NCBI GenBank assembly: GCA_964525605.1
Contig: CAZGKT010000001.1
Location: 62,001-126,000 of the forward strand
DNA length: 64,000 bases
From: CAVTWJ01 sp964525605
GTDB lineage: Bacteria > Oederibacteriota > Muellerivitia > Muellerivitales > Muellerivitaceae
Direction of reading: 5' to 3'
Part shown: positions 29,216 to 37,581 of the stretch, in pieces
Layout of the letters: every line of letters starts with the position of its first letter
Position numbering within the stretch: the stretch's first letter is position 1
Program-made: the position numbers and the translations under genes
Notes under the pieces: generated by a model
Seen by the model: only the letters and a program-made list of their open reading frames with translations
Told to the model about the DNA's origin: nothing
Databases searched by the model: none

Positions 29216-30305
29216 TTATTCTACCAACTTTGCTTTCAAAGCCGCCTCAATAAAAGGATCTAGGTCACCGTCCATGACTCGGCTGATATCGTTAACTTCC
29301 ACCTCGGTTCGGTGGTCCTTGACCATTTGGTAAGGTTGAAATACATAAGATCGCATTTGGCTTCCCCATTCGATCTTTTTCTTGGCACCCGCCACCTTCG
29401 ACATTTCTTCATCGTGAATATCTTGGTAATACTGGAAAAGTCTCGCTTTGAGCATTTTCATGGCCTGATCCCGGTTCTGAAGCTGGGATCTTTGGGTCTG
29501 ACAGGCCACAATAATTCCGGTGGGTATATGGGTCAAGCGAACTGCAGTTTCAACCTTGTTGACGTTTTGGCCGCCTTTACCGCCCGATCGAAAGGTATCA
29601 AGTTTGATATCATCGGGGCGAATCTCAAACTCTACGTCTTCCACCTCTGGCATGACATCCACCGAGGAAAAAGAAGTATGGCGTCTTTTGTTCGCGTCAA
29701 AAGGGGAAATGCGGACCAGGCGATGAACACCCCTTTCAACTTTCAAGAAACCAAATGCCCAGGGGCCCTTGACCCAGAGGGAGACGGATTTAATACCTGC
29801 TTCATCCGCCACTTGGTAATCAAGGGTCTCCACTTCATATCCCTTGGATTCCATCCAACGTAAATACATCCGAAGCAGCATACTGGCCCAATCCTGGCTT
29901 TCTGTCCCACCCGCACCGGGATGAATGGAGAGGTATGCGTTATTGAAATCATATCTACCCGTAAAGTTTCTTTTGAGTTCGAAATTACGGAAATCCACCT
30001 CGAACCGATTGAAGCTTTCCTCCATCTCGGACAGAAGGGCAGGATCATGCTGTTCCTTCAGCAATTCCTGACAGGCCAGAAGATCATGGTATTGTTTTTC
30101 AAAGTGACGAACCAAGGTTTGTGTGTCTTTCAACCTTGAAAGCTGAGAAGTCACTTCTTGGGCGGATTTTGGATTTTCCCAGAAATTGGGTTGGGTGGTT
30201 TGAGCCTCTAAGCGCTCAATGTCACGGTTGACCTGGGCGGGGTCAAAGATGATCCCTCACTTCGGTGAATTTGCGTTCCAGTTCCCTAACGTCCAGCTCG
30301 AACAA
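29216..30305 (-). CDS. prfB: Peptide chain release factor 2, with programmed +1 frameshift
   Basis: Terminates translation at UGA and UAA. The main frame (30244 to 29216, 342 residues) begins DPAQVNRDIERLE, and a short zero-frame leader (MFELDVRELERKFTEVRDHL, then UGA) precedes it. The join is at CTT TGA C (30248-30242), as in E. coli prfB, giving about 362 residues, the normal RF2 length. The RF2 stop-recognition tripeptide SPF (RISPFDANKRRHTSF) and the peptidyl-hydrolysis loop GGQ (SGGKGGQNVNKVE) are intact. The leader start is uncertain: TTG 30305 gives the family-like MFEL, while three consecutive GTG codons (30323-30315) just after AAGG are alternatives. An in-frame stop lies immediately upstream of them. 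Confidence 0.95.
30242..30248 (-). promoter_or_regulatory. Programmed +1 ribosomal frameshift site of prfB
   Basis: Minus-strand CTTTGAC: ribosomes pause at the UGA when RF2 is scarce and slip from CUU to UUU, then continue with GAC. This autoregulates RF2. An upstream Shine-Dalgarno-like GAGGG is present, with 5 bases between it and CTT; in E. coli AGGGGG sits 3 bases away, so the stimulator spacing differs. Confidence 0.93.
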
Positions 30306-30525
30306 CGCCAAAACCACCACCACCCTTCAATGAATTTTTTCGAACATAGGCAAGTTTACCAACTCACGAAAACATGCGTTAGCTTAAAGGAAAGTCTCCA
30401 TGGATTTCACCTAAAAAAGCCCCGGACAGACTTATATTAATTCCTTTTGACCTTTTTCGCGGCGGTAAAAGAGCGACTTCGAACGAAATTCTGATGCAGG
30501 GCTGATTAAGTGGGAAGTCGTTATG

Positions 30526-30554
30526 TTGACAGGTTTTTTTCCCTAATCTAAACT
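30526..30554 (+). promoter_or_regulatory. Promoter of pheT
   Basis: Perfect -35 TTGACA (30526-30531), 17-base spacer, -10 TAAACT (30549-30554), giving a leader of about 35-40 bases before the pheT ATG. The leader is too short for a T-box or a peptide attenuator. The remaining divergent region (30331-30525) shows no gene. Confidence 0.6.
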
Positions 30555-30597
30555 TTGCGAGCCCCTCATTCCGTTTCTCTGGGCCTAAGGAATTTCA

Positions 30598-33009
30598 ATG
30601 CTCATTTCAGAAAATTGGCTCCGGCAATACCTGGATTGCTCTGCCCCCTTGAATGAGATTCTGGATAAATTAGTCAAGGCCGGTGTCCCAGTTGAATCTG
30701 TCAAAGCCCAGGGGAAAGAAATTTCCAAGGTTGTTGTAGGCGAACTCCTGGATGTACAAAAACATCCTCAGGCGGACCGACTTTCCGTGACCAAAGTTTC
30801 AACAGGCGCGGAAACCTTTCAAGTGGTTTGTGGCGCAAAAAACATTGCACCCGGGCAAAAAGTACCGTTTGCTAAGGTCGGCGCTGTCCTTCCAGGTAAT
30901 TTCGCCATTAAAGCCGCCAAAATACGAAACGTTGAATCTTTTGGTATGCTTTGTTCCGCTTCAGAACTGGGTCTTGCCGAAAAATCAGATGGCATCTTCA
31001 TTCTTTCCCAAGACGCGCCCGTGGGGGAGGATTTTCTAAAATACATGGGGCTGCCCGACACCTTATTTGAGTTGGAAATCTTTCCAAACCGATCAGATCT
31101 TTTAAGCCACTTGGGTGTGGCAAGAGAAATTTCGGCATTATTCAACTGTCCCCTCCGGTTTCCGGAAAATCCTCCACTCCCGGAAAAAGGTCTCGGCGAA
31201 ACCAAGAAAACCATTGTCTCCGTGCAAAGCCCGGAAGGGTGTCCCCTGTATTCCTGCCGTGTTCTCGAAGGCGTCACCATCGGCCCCTCTCCTCGCTGGT
31301 TATCCAGTGCGTTGGAACATTTAGGGCAGCATTCCATCAATAACGTAGTGGATGTGACTAATTTCGTCATGCTGGAAATGGGCCAACCTCTTCACGCCTT
31401 CGATTACGACAAGCTTTCCGGTTCCCAGATCGTTGTTCGAATGGCCAAAAAAGGCGAGAAAATCCCCCTCCTGGATAATACCCTACGGGATCTCCAGGAA
31501 AACATGTTAGTTATCGCTGATGCAGAAAAACCTGTCGCTCTGGCCGGCATCATGGGAGGAAGCAACTCTCAAGTCCTGGGCGAAACGAAAAACCTTTTAT
31601 TGGAATCCGCCCTCTTTCACCCCGGGACGATTCGAAAAACCGCTAGACTTTTGTCCCTTTCCACCGATTCGTCGTATAGATTTGAACGCGGCGTCGACTC
31701 CTCGAACGTGGAAAAAGCCCTTAATCGGGCTGCGCAACTAATTTTGGAGGTTGCGGGCGGAACACTCGGTCTGGGCCCCGTTGTTCAAAAAGGTAAAATG
31801 CCAACTCCCGCAGTCATTGATTACCGCCCTGAACGTGCCGAAGTTATCTTAGGAATAGAAATACCCAAAGATCGCCAAGTGTTGATTTTGAAAAATTTAG
31901 GCTGTTCAATCGAAAACCAGTCCCAGTTGGGTGTTTACCGGATAACGGTCCCTTCCTCACGATTGGACCTGACTCGTGAAATTGACTTGATTGAGGAAGT
32001 CGCGCGAGTCGCGGGCTACGACTTGATTCAATCCCTCGCCCCTAAAATTTCCTCCCACCTTTCCCCGATTGGATCTGCCATCCCCTTTGAAAACGAAACA
32101 CGCTTTCTCTTTCACCAAAATGGTTTCTATGAGGCCGTTAACCCCTCCTTCCTTCCACCCGACTACATCGACCGTTTTCGATTGGCTGAAAACCATCCCC
32201 TGAGAGAACACCATTCTCTTCTCAATCCCATCGCCGAAGATCAAAAGGTTTTACGGCCGTCCCTGCTTCCCTCCCTTTTGGCTAATATCCGATTGAATTT
32301 GGCTTTCCAACAACCACGGGTGGCACTTTACGAGTTGAATAAAGTTTTCAGAAAAAGCGGTAATCAGAATCCGGTTGAATCCTATCAAGCCGTGGCGGTT
32401 GTTGCGGGACTTATCCAGGAATCCGTCTGGACTAGCCGGGAAAGACCTGCCGATTATTACGACGCAAAAGGGTTGGCGGAAAGCTGGATCCTATTGGCCC
32501 GCCTTCAAGATGTGAAATGGGAATTCGGGGGTTTAAATATGCCCTACCAGTCCGCTGAAAGCTTTAGGGTCTTCGATCCTTCTGGCCGAACACTCATTTG
32601 GGGAGGGGTGTTGAGCCCCCGGGTTTTGAAAAATTACGATATCCATGTTTCGGTTACGTCGGTGGAATTTGATCTTTCAGCCTTTGGCCAATCTCCAGTC
32701 CCCAAACTTCATTACCGTCCCCTGCCACGCTTCCCCGAGGCCTGGAGAGACATTGCCCTGGTTGTGCCTGATGGTGTAACATCCAATCAAGTTTTAGCTG
32801 AGATAAATGAGCTAAAACCGGCCCATCTCGTTTCCATGGCCCTTTTTGACCAATACCGAGGTCAGGAATTACCGGAGGGGACCCGCAGTTTAGCCTTCCG
32901 TCTCCGGTTCCGGCATACGGATCAAACGTTGAATGATGCCGAAGTCAATGATTCGGTCTCGAAAATGTTATCTCATTTAAAGGAGAGATTCTCCATTGCT
33001 ATCCGATGA
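30598..33009 (+). CDS. pheT: Phenylalanyl-tRNA synthetase, beta subunit
   Basis: 803 residues. Domain order: N-terminal B1, an EMAP-type tRNA-binding domain (about 40-150, VVGELLDVQKHPQADRLSVTKV), the B3/B4 editing domain, and B5 (VIDYRPERAEVILGIEIP). A catalytic-like core (SLLNPIAEDQKVLRPSLLPSLL) and the C-terminal ferredoxin-like anticodon-binding domain (LPRFPEAWRDIALVV) complete it. AAGGA 6 bases before the ATG. Unusually the alpha-subunit gene pheS is not upstream; pheT has its own promoter, so pheS must be elsewhere. The stop overlaps the next ORF. Confidence 0.97.
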   Translation: MLISENWLRQYLDCSAPLNEILDKLVKAGVPVESVKAQGKEISKVVVGELLDVQKHPQADRLSVTKVSTGAETFQVVCGAKNIAPGQKVPFAKVGAVLPGNFAIKAAKIRNVESFGMLCSASELGLAEKSDGIFILSQDAPVGEDFLKYMGLPDTLFELEIFPNRSDLLSHLGVAREISALFNCPLRFPENPPLPEKGLGETKKTIVSVQSPEGCPLYSCRVLEGVTIGPSPRWLSSALEHLGQHSINNVVDVTNFVMLEMGQPLHAFDYDKLSGSQIVVRMAKKGEKIPLLDNTLRDLQENMLVIADAEKPVALAGIMGGSNSQVLGETKNLLLESALFHPGTIRKTARLLSLSTDSSYRFERGVDSSNVEKALNRAAQLILEVAGGTLGLGPVVQKGKMPTPAVIDYRPERAEVILGIEIPKDRQVLILKNLGCSIENQSQLGVYRITVPSSRLDLTREIDLIEEVARVAGYDLIQSLAPKISSHLSPIGSAIPFENETRFLFHQNGFYEAVNPSFLPPDYIDRFRLAENHPLREHHSLLNPIAEDQKVLRPSLLPSLLANIRLNLAFQQPRVALYELNKVFRKSGNQNPVESYQAVAVVAGLIQESVWTSRERPADYYDAKGLAESWILLARLQDVKWEFGGLNMPYQSAESFRVFDPSGRTLIWGGVLSPRVLKNYDIHVSVTSVEFDLSAFGQSPVPKLHYRPLPRFPEAWRDIALVVPDGVTSNQVLAEINELKPAHLVSMALFDQYRGQELPEGTRSLAFRLRFRHTDQTLNDAEVNDSVSKMLSHLKERFSIAIR

Positions 33010-33352
33010 ACTCTTTCCTCCCGAACAGCCTACTTCATGGCCTCTACTTGAAACCCGTATCAACCGGCTTCTGGAAGCCATCGTCCAGCTACGCAACGCC
33101 AACGCCTCCCTGATGAAAGAAAATGTCATCCTGAGCAATCAACTCAAGGACCGCGAAATGGAAACTCCTTTGTCTTCGGCCGTCTCTGCCTCTCCCGCTT
33201 CCTCTCATCCCGAAGAAACCCGTTTGCGGCGCCAATACGACGAGGCCTTGGAGGACCTGAAAAAGGTTAAAACCAACCTTCAACGACTTGAAACCCTGGC
33301 CCGGGAGTTCCACCTGGTAGATTCAGATAATAGGGTGGAGGACGAGGGATGA
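32996..33352 (+). CDS. Small coiled-coil protein, possibly ZapB-like
   Basis: 118 residues, not assigned to a family with certainty. Residues ~20-50 (LLETRINRLLEAIVQLRNANASLMKENVILSNQL) and ~75-105 form heptad-rich coiled coils joined by a Ser/Ala/Pro linker. TTG start overlapping the last 14 bases of pheT, with GGAG about 10 bases upstream. Its stop overlaps the zapA start (ATGA). Translational coupling to zapA and the coiled-coil form suggest a division-ring partner, like ZapB with ZapA, or a YgfE-type accessory. This is inference from context. Confidence 0.7.
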   Translation: MLSDELFPPEQPTSWPLLETRINRLLEAIVQLRNANASLMKENVILSNQLKDREMETPLSSAVSASPASSHPEETRLRRQYDEALEDLKKVKTNLQRLETLAREFHLVDSDNRVEDEG

Positions 33353-34233
33353 ACGATAAAAAATCCATTACAGTTCAGATATACGGAAACGAATACACGC
33401 TGAAGGGTGAGGCCGATCCAACCTACATTGCCGAGTTGGCAAAATTCGTGGACATCAAAATGGTTGAAATCGGGAAAAAATCCTCCGCGCCTGCAGCTAA
33501 AGTTGCAATTCTGGCCGCCATGAATATCGCTGACGAATATCACCGCTTGGAAAAGGCCAAATCCGAGAACCTTAAACTCATTGATACTCTCGAAAAAAAT
33601 GTGATCGAAATGAAGCGGTCCTCGGACGGTTCCCTCCGTCACACGCTTGAGTTAAAGGAACAACTGGACCGTTACAAGTCTGAAGCCGGGGATAAGGCTC
33701 AACTTTCAGCCGACGCCGCCAAAAACAAGGCCGATCTGGAAATGGCGATAAAAAAATTAGCCGCTTTGGAGCCTGAGTTGGCCCGTTCTCAGGAAAAGGC
33801 CGAGACCCTCAAAATCCAAGCGGAAAAAATTCAACAAATACTCGACGCCAAGAACGCGACGACCGATGAATCAGTGCGGGAAATCAACGAACTGAAAATC
33901 AACCTCGGAGAAATCAAGGCTGAACTGGTAAAATCGCGGGAAGAAGCTGAGCGTTTCAAGACTCAGCTTGAATCCGCCCAAAAAGATCTGGCGCTGTCCA
34001 AAACCGCAGAAACCAAATCAGGCAGGGACGCGGAACAACTTCTGGAAGACTTGGAAAAAGCCCAAAACGAGTTGAAGTCCGCTCAAGCCGAAATGGAAAA
34101 AATAAAAACCGCAACCGAAAAAATTGCCAGCGGAAATACAAAAACCAATACCGCCCCTTCTCAATCCGCCACCTACCCCACCCAGGAAAAAATTCAGGCT
34201 CTTATCAAGAAAATAGACGCCATACTCGAATAA
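33349..34233 (+). CDS. zapA: Cell division protein ZapA with long coiled-coil extension
   Basis: 294 residues. The first ~95 match ZapA (VQIYGNEYTLKGEADPTYIAELAKFVDIKMVEI, then AAKVAILAAMNIADEYHRLE), a protein that bundles FtsZ filaments. The remaining ~200 residues are Lys/Glu/Ala-rich predicted coiled coil ending in a short Thr/Ser/Pro stretch and IQALIKKIDAILE. Ordinary ZapA proteins are about 90-110 residues, so this is a strong extension. ATG overlaps the stop of the upstream coiled-coil ORF. The pheT-zapA neighbourhood is common in bacteria. Confidence 0.88.
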   Translation: MNDKKSITVQIYGNEYTLKGEADPTYIAELAKFVDIKMVEIGKKSSAPAAKVAILAAMNIADEYHRLEKAKSENLKLIDTLEKNVIEMKRSSDGSLRHTLELKEQLDRYKSEAGDKAQLSADAAKNKADLEMAIKKLAALEPELARSQEKAETLKIQAEKIQQILDAKNATTDESVREINELKINLGEIKAELVKSREEAERFKTQLESAQKDLALSKTAETKSGRDAEQLLEDLEKAQNELKSAQAEMEKIKTATEKIASGNTKTNTAPSQSATYPTQEKIQALIKKIDAILE

Positions 34234-34244
34234 GCTTTTTTGCC

Positions 34245-36770
34245 TTACTTAATTTTTACCGGCTTCACTTTCCAAATTTCATCGCAGTATTCCTGAATCG
34301 CCCGATCACTTGAGAATTTTCCCATTCGGGCAACGTTCAGAATAGACATTCGGGTCCATTTTTCCTGATCCTGATAAAGCTTGGCGACACGATCCTGGCA
34401 TTCCATGTACGAATCAAAGTCTGCCAATAGTAAATATTCGTCATGGCCAAGAAGCGAATCCACCAAGGGTTTAAAAAGCGTCGGGTTTTCGGGTGAAAAA
34501 AATCCGCTCGAGATCAGATCCAATACACCTTTTAATTCCTGCGACCTCTCATAATATTCCCAGGGCTTGTATCCTTCCCGTTTAACCTGGGCCACCTCTT
34601 CCGCCTTGAGACCGAAGATGAATATGTTTTCTTCCCCGACTTCCTCCATGATTTCAATATTGGCCCCATCCAGGGTTCCAATGGTCAATGCCCCGTTGAG
34701 GGCGAACTTCATGTTTCCGGTACCCGAGGCCTCCTTGCCCGCGGTAGAGATTTGCTCCGAAAGGTCTGTGGCGGGAATAATCTTTTCCGCAAGAGACACG
34801 CGGTAATTAGGCATAAACAGCACGGTAAGCTTGCCCTGAATCTGGGGATCCTCATTGACCACGTCCGCGATCGAACCGATAAACTTGATAATGAGCTTGG
34901 CTGTGACGTAACCCGGAGCGGCCTTCCCACCGAAGATGACAGTCCGTGGAGTCACTACCGCGGTGGGATCGGCTTTGAGACGTCGGTAGAGTGCGATAAC
35001 ATGCAAAGCGTTTAACAACTGCCGTTTATACTCGTGGATCCGCTTCACTTGGACGTCAAAAAGGGTGTCGGGGCTCACGGCCAGCCGATGCTCGGCTGCG
35101 ATCAAAGTGCACAGTTTTTCCTTGTTCGCTCGCTTCACCTTGCGCCACTCATCCTGGAATTTCCTATCTCCAGCGAATTTCTCTAGTTTTTTCATCTCCG
35201 TCAAGTCGGTGATCCATTTGTCCCCAATCTTTGAGGTGATGAGGGAGGCCAGGGAGGCATTGCACTTGTGAAGCCACCGCCGCTGGGTAATGCCGTTGGT
35301 TTTGTTGTTGAATCGGTCGGGAAAAAGGTCGAAAAAGTCAGGGACTACAGTCGTTTTCAAAAGTTCGGAATGGAGTTCGGACACCCCATTAATTGAATGG
35401 CTTCCAATGATGGCCAGATAGGCCATGCGGATATGCGGGTCAGGCCCCTCCTCGAAAATAGAAACCCGCCGGAGGCGGTCCACATCCCCTGGATAACGTG
35501 TGGCTACTTCTCTCAAGAATCGGGCGTTGATCTCCTGGATCACCTGGAGATGACGTGGAAAAAGCCTCCCGAATAGGGCCAGGGACCATTTTTCGAGGGC
35601 TTCCGGAAGTAGGGTGTGGTTGGTATAAGCGAAAATGGCCTTGGTCAGGTTCCAGGCTTTTTCCCATTCCACGCCCTCCTCGTCCACGAGCACCCGCATC
35701 AGTTCCGCGATGGCGATGGTGGGATGTGTGTCATTGAGCTGGATAGAGATGACTTCCGGAAGATTGAGGATATCAGTCTGTTCGCGTTTGAAACGCCGCA
35801 GAATGTCTTGGATCGAGGCAGAAACGAAAAAATACTGCTGTTTTAGACGCAGTTCCCGGCCTTCCATACTGTTGTCGTTGGGATAAAGCACCTTCGAAAT
35901 GGTCTCGGATTCTGTTTTCCGGGAGGTGGCCGCAAAATAGTTTCCCTTGTTGAAAAAATCTAGTTCAAATTCTTCAGTGGCTTTGGCAGACCAGAGTCGC
36001 AAGTTATTCACGGTCTTGTTGCCGTATCCCGGTACCGGCGTGTCATAAGCCTGAGCCAGTACATCCTCGGTATCTACCCAGTCGAACACGAGTTTTCCGT
36101 TTCGAGACGTACGTTGAACGACATGACCGCAGAATTTGACACGATAAGTGTACTCGGGTCGTGAAATTTCCCACGGATGCTCCATCGCAAGCCATTCATC
36201 CGGCTCCTCAACCTGGAAGCCTCTCACGATTTTCTGTCGAAAAATCCCGTAGTCGTACCGAATCCCATATCCGTAAGCCGGAATTTCAAGGGTTGCCAAT
36301 GAATCGAGGTAACAGGCTGCCAACCTTCCCAAACCCCCATTCCCCAAACCTGCGTCCAATTCCGCCTCACGCACTTCCTCTAAATTAAGGCCCAACTCAT
36401 GCAGAGCTTTCGCAAGGTTGTGTTCCACTTTGAGATTCAGGATGGAATTGCCAAGGGTCCGACCTATCAAGAACTCGAGCGAAAAGTAATATACCCTTTT
36501 CACCTTCTGCGCCCGGTAGATACGCTGTGTAGAGACCCAGTTTTCGACCAACCGATCCCGGATGCCGTAAGCCAAGCTTAGAAAACGGTCGTAGTTGGTA
36601 GCCGTATCGGCTTCCTTGACTAGGCGGTATTTGAGGTTGTTCTCGTAAGAATGGCGAAAATCGGCGGGAGAGGTTCCCTTGTGATAATCATGCCCGATAC
36701 CTGGATCTGGGTTAGCCGCCTGGGTACCCGGGGAAACTTTCTGGGTTTGGTTTGTGTTATCCTTTTTCAT
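34245..36770 (-). CDS. glgP: Glycogen/starch phosphorylase
   Basis: Phosphorolysis of alpha-1,4-glucan to glucose 1-phosphate. 841 residues, normal GT35 length. The PLP lysine signature EASGTGNMKFALNGALTIGT is intact. Other blocks: LGNGGLGRLAACYLDS, QLNDTHPTIAIAELMR and VKRIHEYKRQLLN. ATG at 36770 with AAGGA 5 bases upstream, overlapping the end of the small membrane ORF by 14 bases. It converges on zapA with 11 bases between stops. Confidence 0.97.
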   Translation of the reverse strand: MKKDNTNQTQKVSPGTQAANPDPGIGHDYHKGTSPADFRHSYENNLKYRLVKEADTATNYDRFLSLAYGIRDRLVENWVSTQRIYRAQKVKRVYYFSLEFLIGRTLGNSILNLKVEHNLAKALHELGLNLEEVREAELDAGLGNGGLGRLAACYLDSLATLEIPAYGYGIRYDYGIFRQKIVRGFQVEEPDEWLAMEHPWEISRPEYTYRVKFCGHVVQRTSRNGKLVFDWVDTEDVLAQAYDTPVPGYGNKTVNNLRLWSAKATEEFELDFFNKGNYFAATSRKTESETISKVLYPNDNSMEGRELRLKQQYFFVSASIQDILRRFKREQTDILNLPEVISIQLNDTHPTIAIAELMRVLVDEEGVEWEKAWNLTKAIFAYTNHTLLPEALEKWSLALFGRLFPRHLQVIQEINARFLREVATRYPGDVDRLRRVSIFEEGPDPHIRMAYLAIIGSHSINGVSELHSELLKTTVVPDFFDLFPDRFNNKTNGITQRRWLHKCNASLASLITSKIGDKWITDLTEMKKLEKFAGDRKFQDEWRKVKRANKEKLCTLIAAEHRLAVSPDTLFDVQVKRIHEYKRQLLNALHVIALYRRLKADPTAVVTPRTVIFGGKAAPGYVTAKLIIKFIGSIADVVNEDPQIQGKLTVLFMPNYRVSLAEKIIPATDLSEQISTAGKEASGTGNMKFALNGALTIGTLDGANIEIMEEVGEENIFIFGLKAEEVAQVKREGYKPWEYYERSQELKGVLDLISSGFFSPENPTLFKPLVDSLLGHDEYLLLADFDSYMECQDRVAKLYQDQEKWTRMSILNVARMGKFSSDRAIQEYCDEIWKVKPVKIK

Positions 36771-37032
36771 ATGGTTCCTTTACTTCGTATTCAGCGTCCA
36801 GGACCTGGGAAGAAGTATCGATGGAGTGGGGTTGAATTTTAGGCTTAGCCCGGCTTCCCATTTCAGTGGCTCGGAAGGCTGGTCCAAAAGAGCGAACGAC
36901 AAAAAAAACAACCGCGAGGGCGGTCAGGGTGAGAGCCAGCATGAAGGCAAAAGGAATTAACGCCAAAAGACCCAAAAGGATTAAGGGCCCCATCCATCGG
37001 GTCACATGGAACGATCGAACCATCACTCGCAT
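36757..37032 (-). CDS. Small membrane protein of unknown function
   Basis: 91 residues. Two closely spaced hydrophobic stretches (MGPLILLGLLALIPFAFMLA and LTALAVVFFVVRSF) precede a soluble tail of ~40 residues. ATG at 37032 has GGAGG 8 bases upstream. Overlaps the glgP start, so the two are likely cotranscribed and coupled. No family recognised; conservation with glgP would be needed to infer a role. Confidence 0.7.
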   Translation of the reverse strand: MRVMVRSFHVTRWMGPLILLGLLALIPFAFMLALTLTALAVVFFVVRSFGPAFRATEMGSRAKPKIQPHSIDTSSQVLDAEYEVKEPYEKG

Positions 37033-37303
37033 CAAATAGTCCTCCCCTATCGAAGTTTCGTGACACCATCCGACGAAAACCGAATCAGCCGTGATCCGGC
37101 ATCTCCGGGGGTATGTCCTAGGGGCGATAGGATAGAAAGGAGGCCTTCCCTAGACTTCGAATGGCAAGCATTGTGGCGAAGGTTTTCCTATTTCTCAACT
37201 GCAGAATCATTGGCAAATCACACGGATTCCCGACTCACAAACAGGGGACTTGAAATTTACCAAAACTTGTCCCGGAATCTGCACAACAAAAATAGTCGGC
37301 AAC
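37033..37303. other. Intergenic region between small membrane gene and 6S RNA promoter
   Basis: About 270 bases (roughly 305 up to the 6S start) with no supported ORF. It must contain the leftward promoter for the glgP pair. An imperfect palindrome around GGAGGCCTTCC lies near 37138-37151. Nothing else recognised. Confidence 0.5.
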
Positions 37304-37331
37304 TTGACACCCTTGCCCGGGGTTCTAGAAT
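37304..37331 (+). promoter_or_regulatory. Strong sigma-70 promoter of the 6S RNA candidate
   Basis: Perfect -35 TTGACA (37304-37309), 16-base spacer, -10 TAGAAT (37326-37331; 5 of 6). No ORF with a ribosome site follows within 200 bases, which fits a stable RNA gene. Predicted start near 37338. Confidence 0.7.
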
Positions 37332-37337
37332 GACCTT

Positions 37338-37524
37338 TAGGCCTTCTGCGGTGTTCGATCTTGGGATGGGAAATTTTGAGCCACAAAACAAAAAACGGGT
37401 TTCCATATACCTGTCGGGGATAGTCTTCTTCGGAAGCGATTGAACCGCCAGGGCGGGGACCCACCTGACTCTTGTCAGGCCTCAAAAGAGTACTGTTTCA
37501 ACCGGCACAGGTGGGGGCTTTTTT
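37338..37524 (+). ncRNA. ssrS: 6S RNA candidate (RNA polymerase regulator)
   Basis: About 187 bases between a strong promoter and a U-rich end, the length typical of 6S RNA. Sequence blocks resemble known 6S RNAs: GGTGTTCG at 37350-37357 (E. coli GATGTTCG) and, 19 bases on, TGAGCC at 37377-37382 (E. coli has TGAGCC 17 bases after). An AACAAAAAACGGGTT block then resembles the gammaproteobacterial pattern. A CTTC-TTCG-GAAG hairpin (37425-37436) could cap the apical arm. The 5' GCCTTC can pair with the 3' GGGGGC to close the molecule. Context agrees: between zapA and fthC as in E. coli, and next to rarA. The comparison is from memory and not from an alignment. No other known RNA (SRP, tmRNA, RNase P) fits. 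Confidence 0.7.
37460..37524 (+). terminator. 3' hairpin and U-tract ending the 6S RNA candidate
   Basis: CCCACCTG (37460-37467) can pair with CAGGTGGG (37508-37515), enclosing an inner ACTCTT/AAGAGT stem, and six T follow at 37519-37524. This pairing competes with the 5'-3' closing stem, so the RNA may switch folds. Confidence 0.5.
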
Positions 37525-37581
37525 ATTTTCAATTTGAATGCGCCTTGTCACCCTTCGCCCCCTGCGCTTAACATAAACCCC

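Noticed and set aside
37534..37581. 16-codon longer RarA starting at TTG 37534
   Set aside because: The extension begins just after the RNA terminator, lacks a ribosome site and has no RarA similarity.
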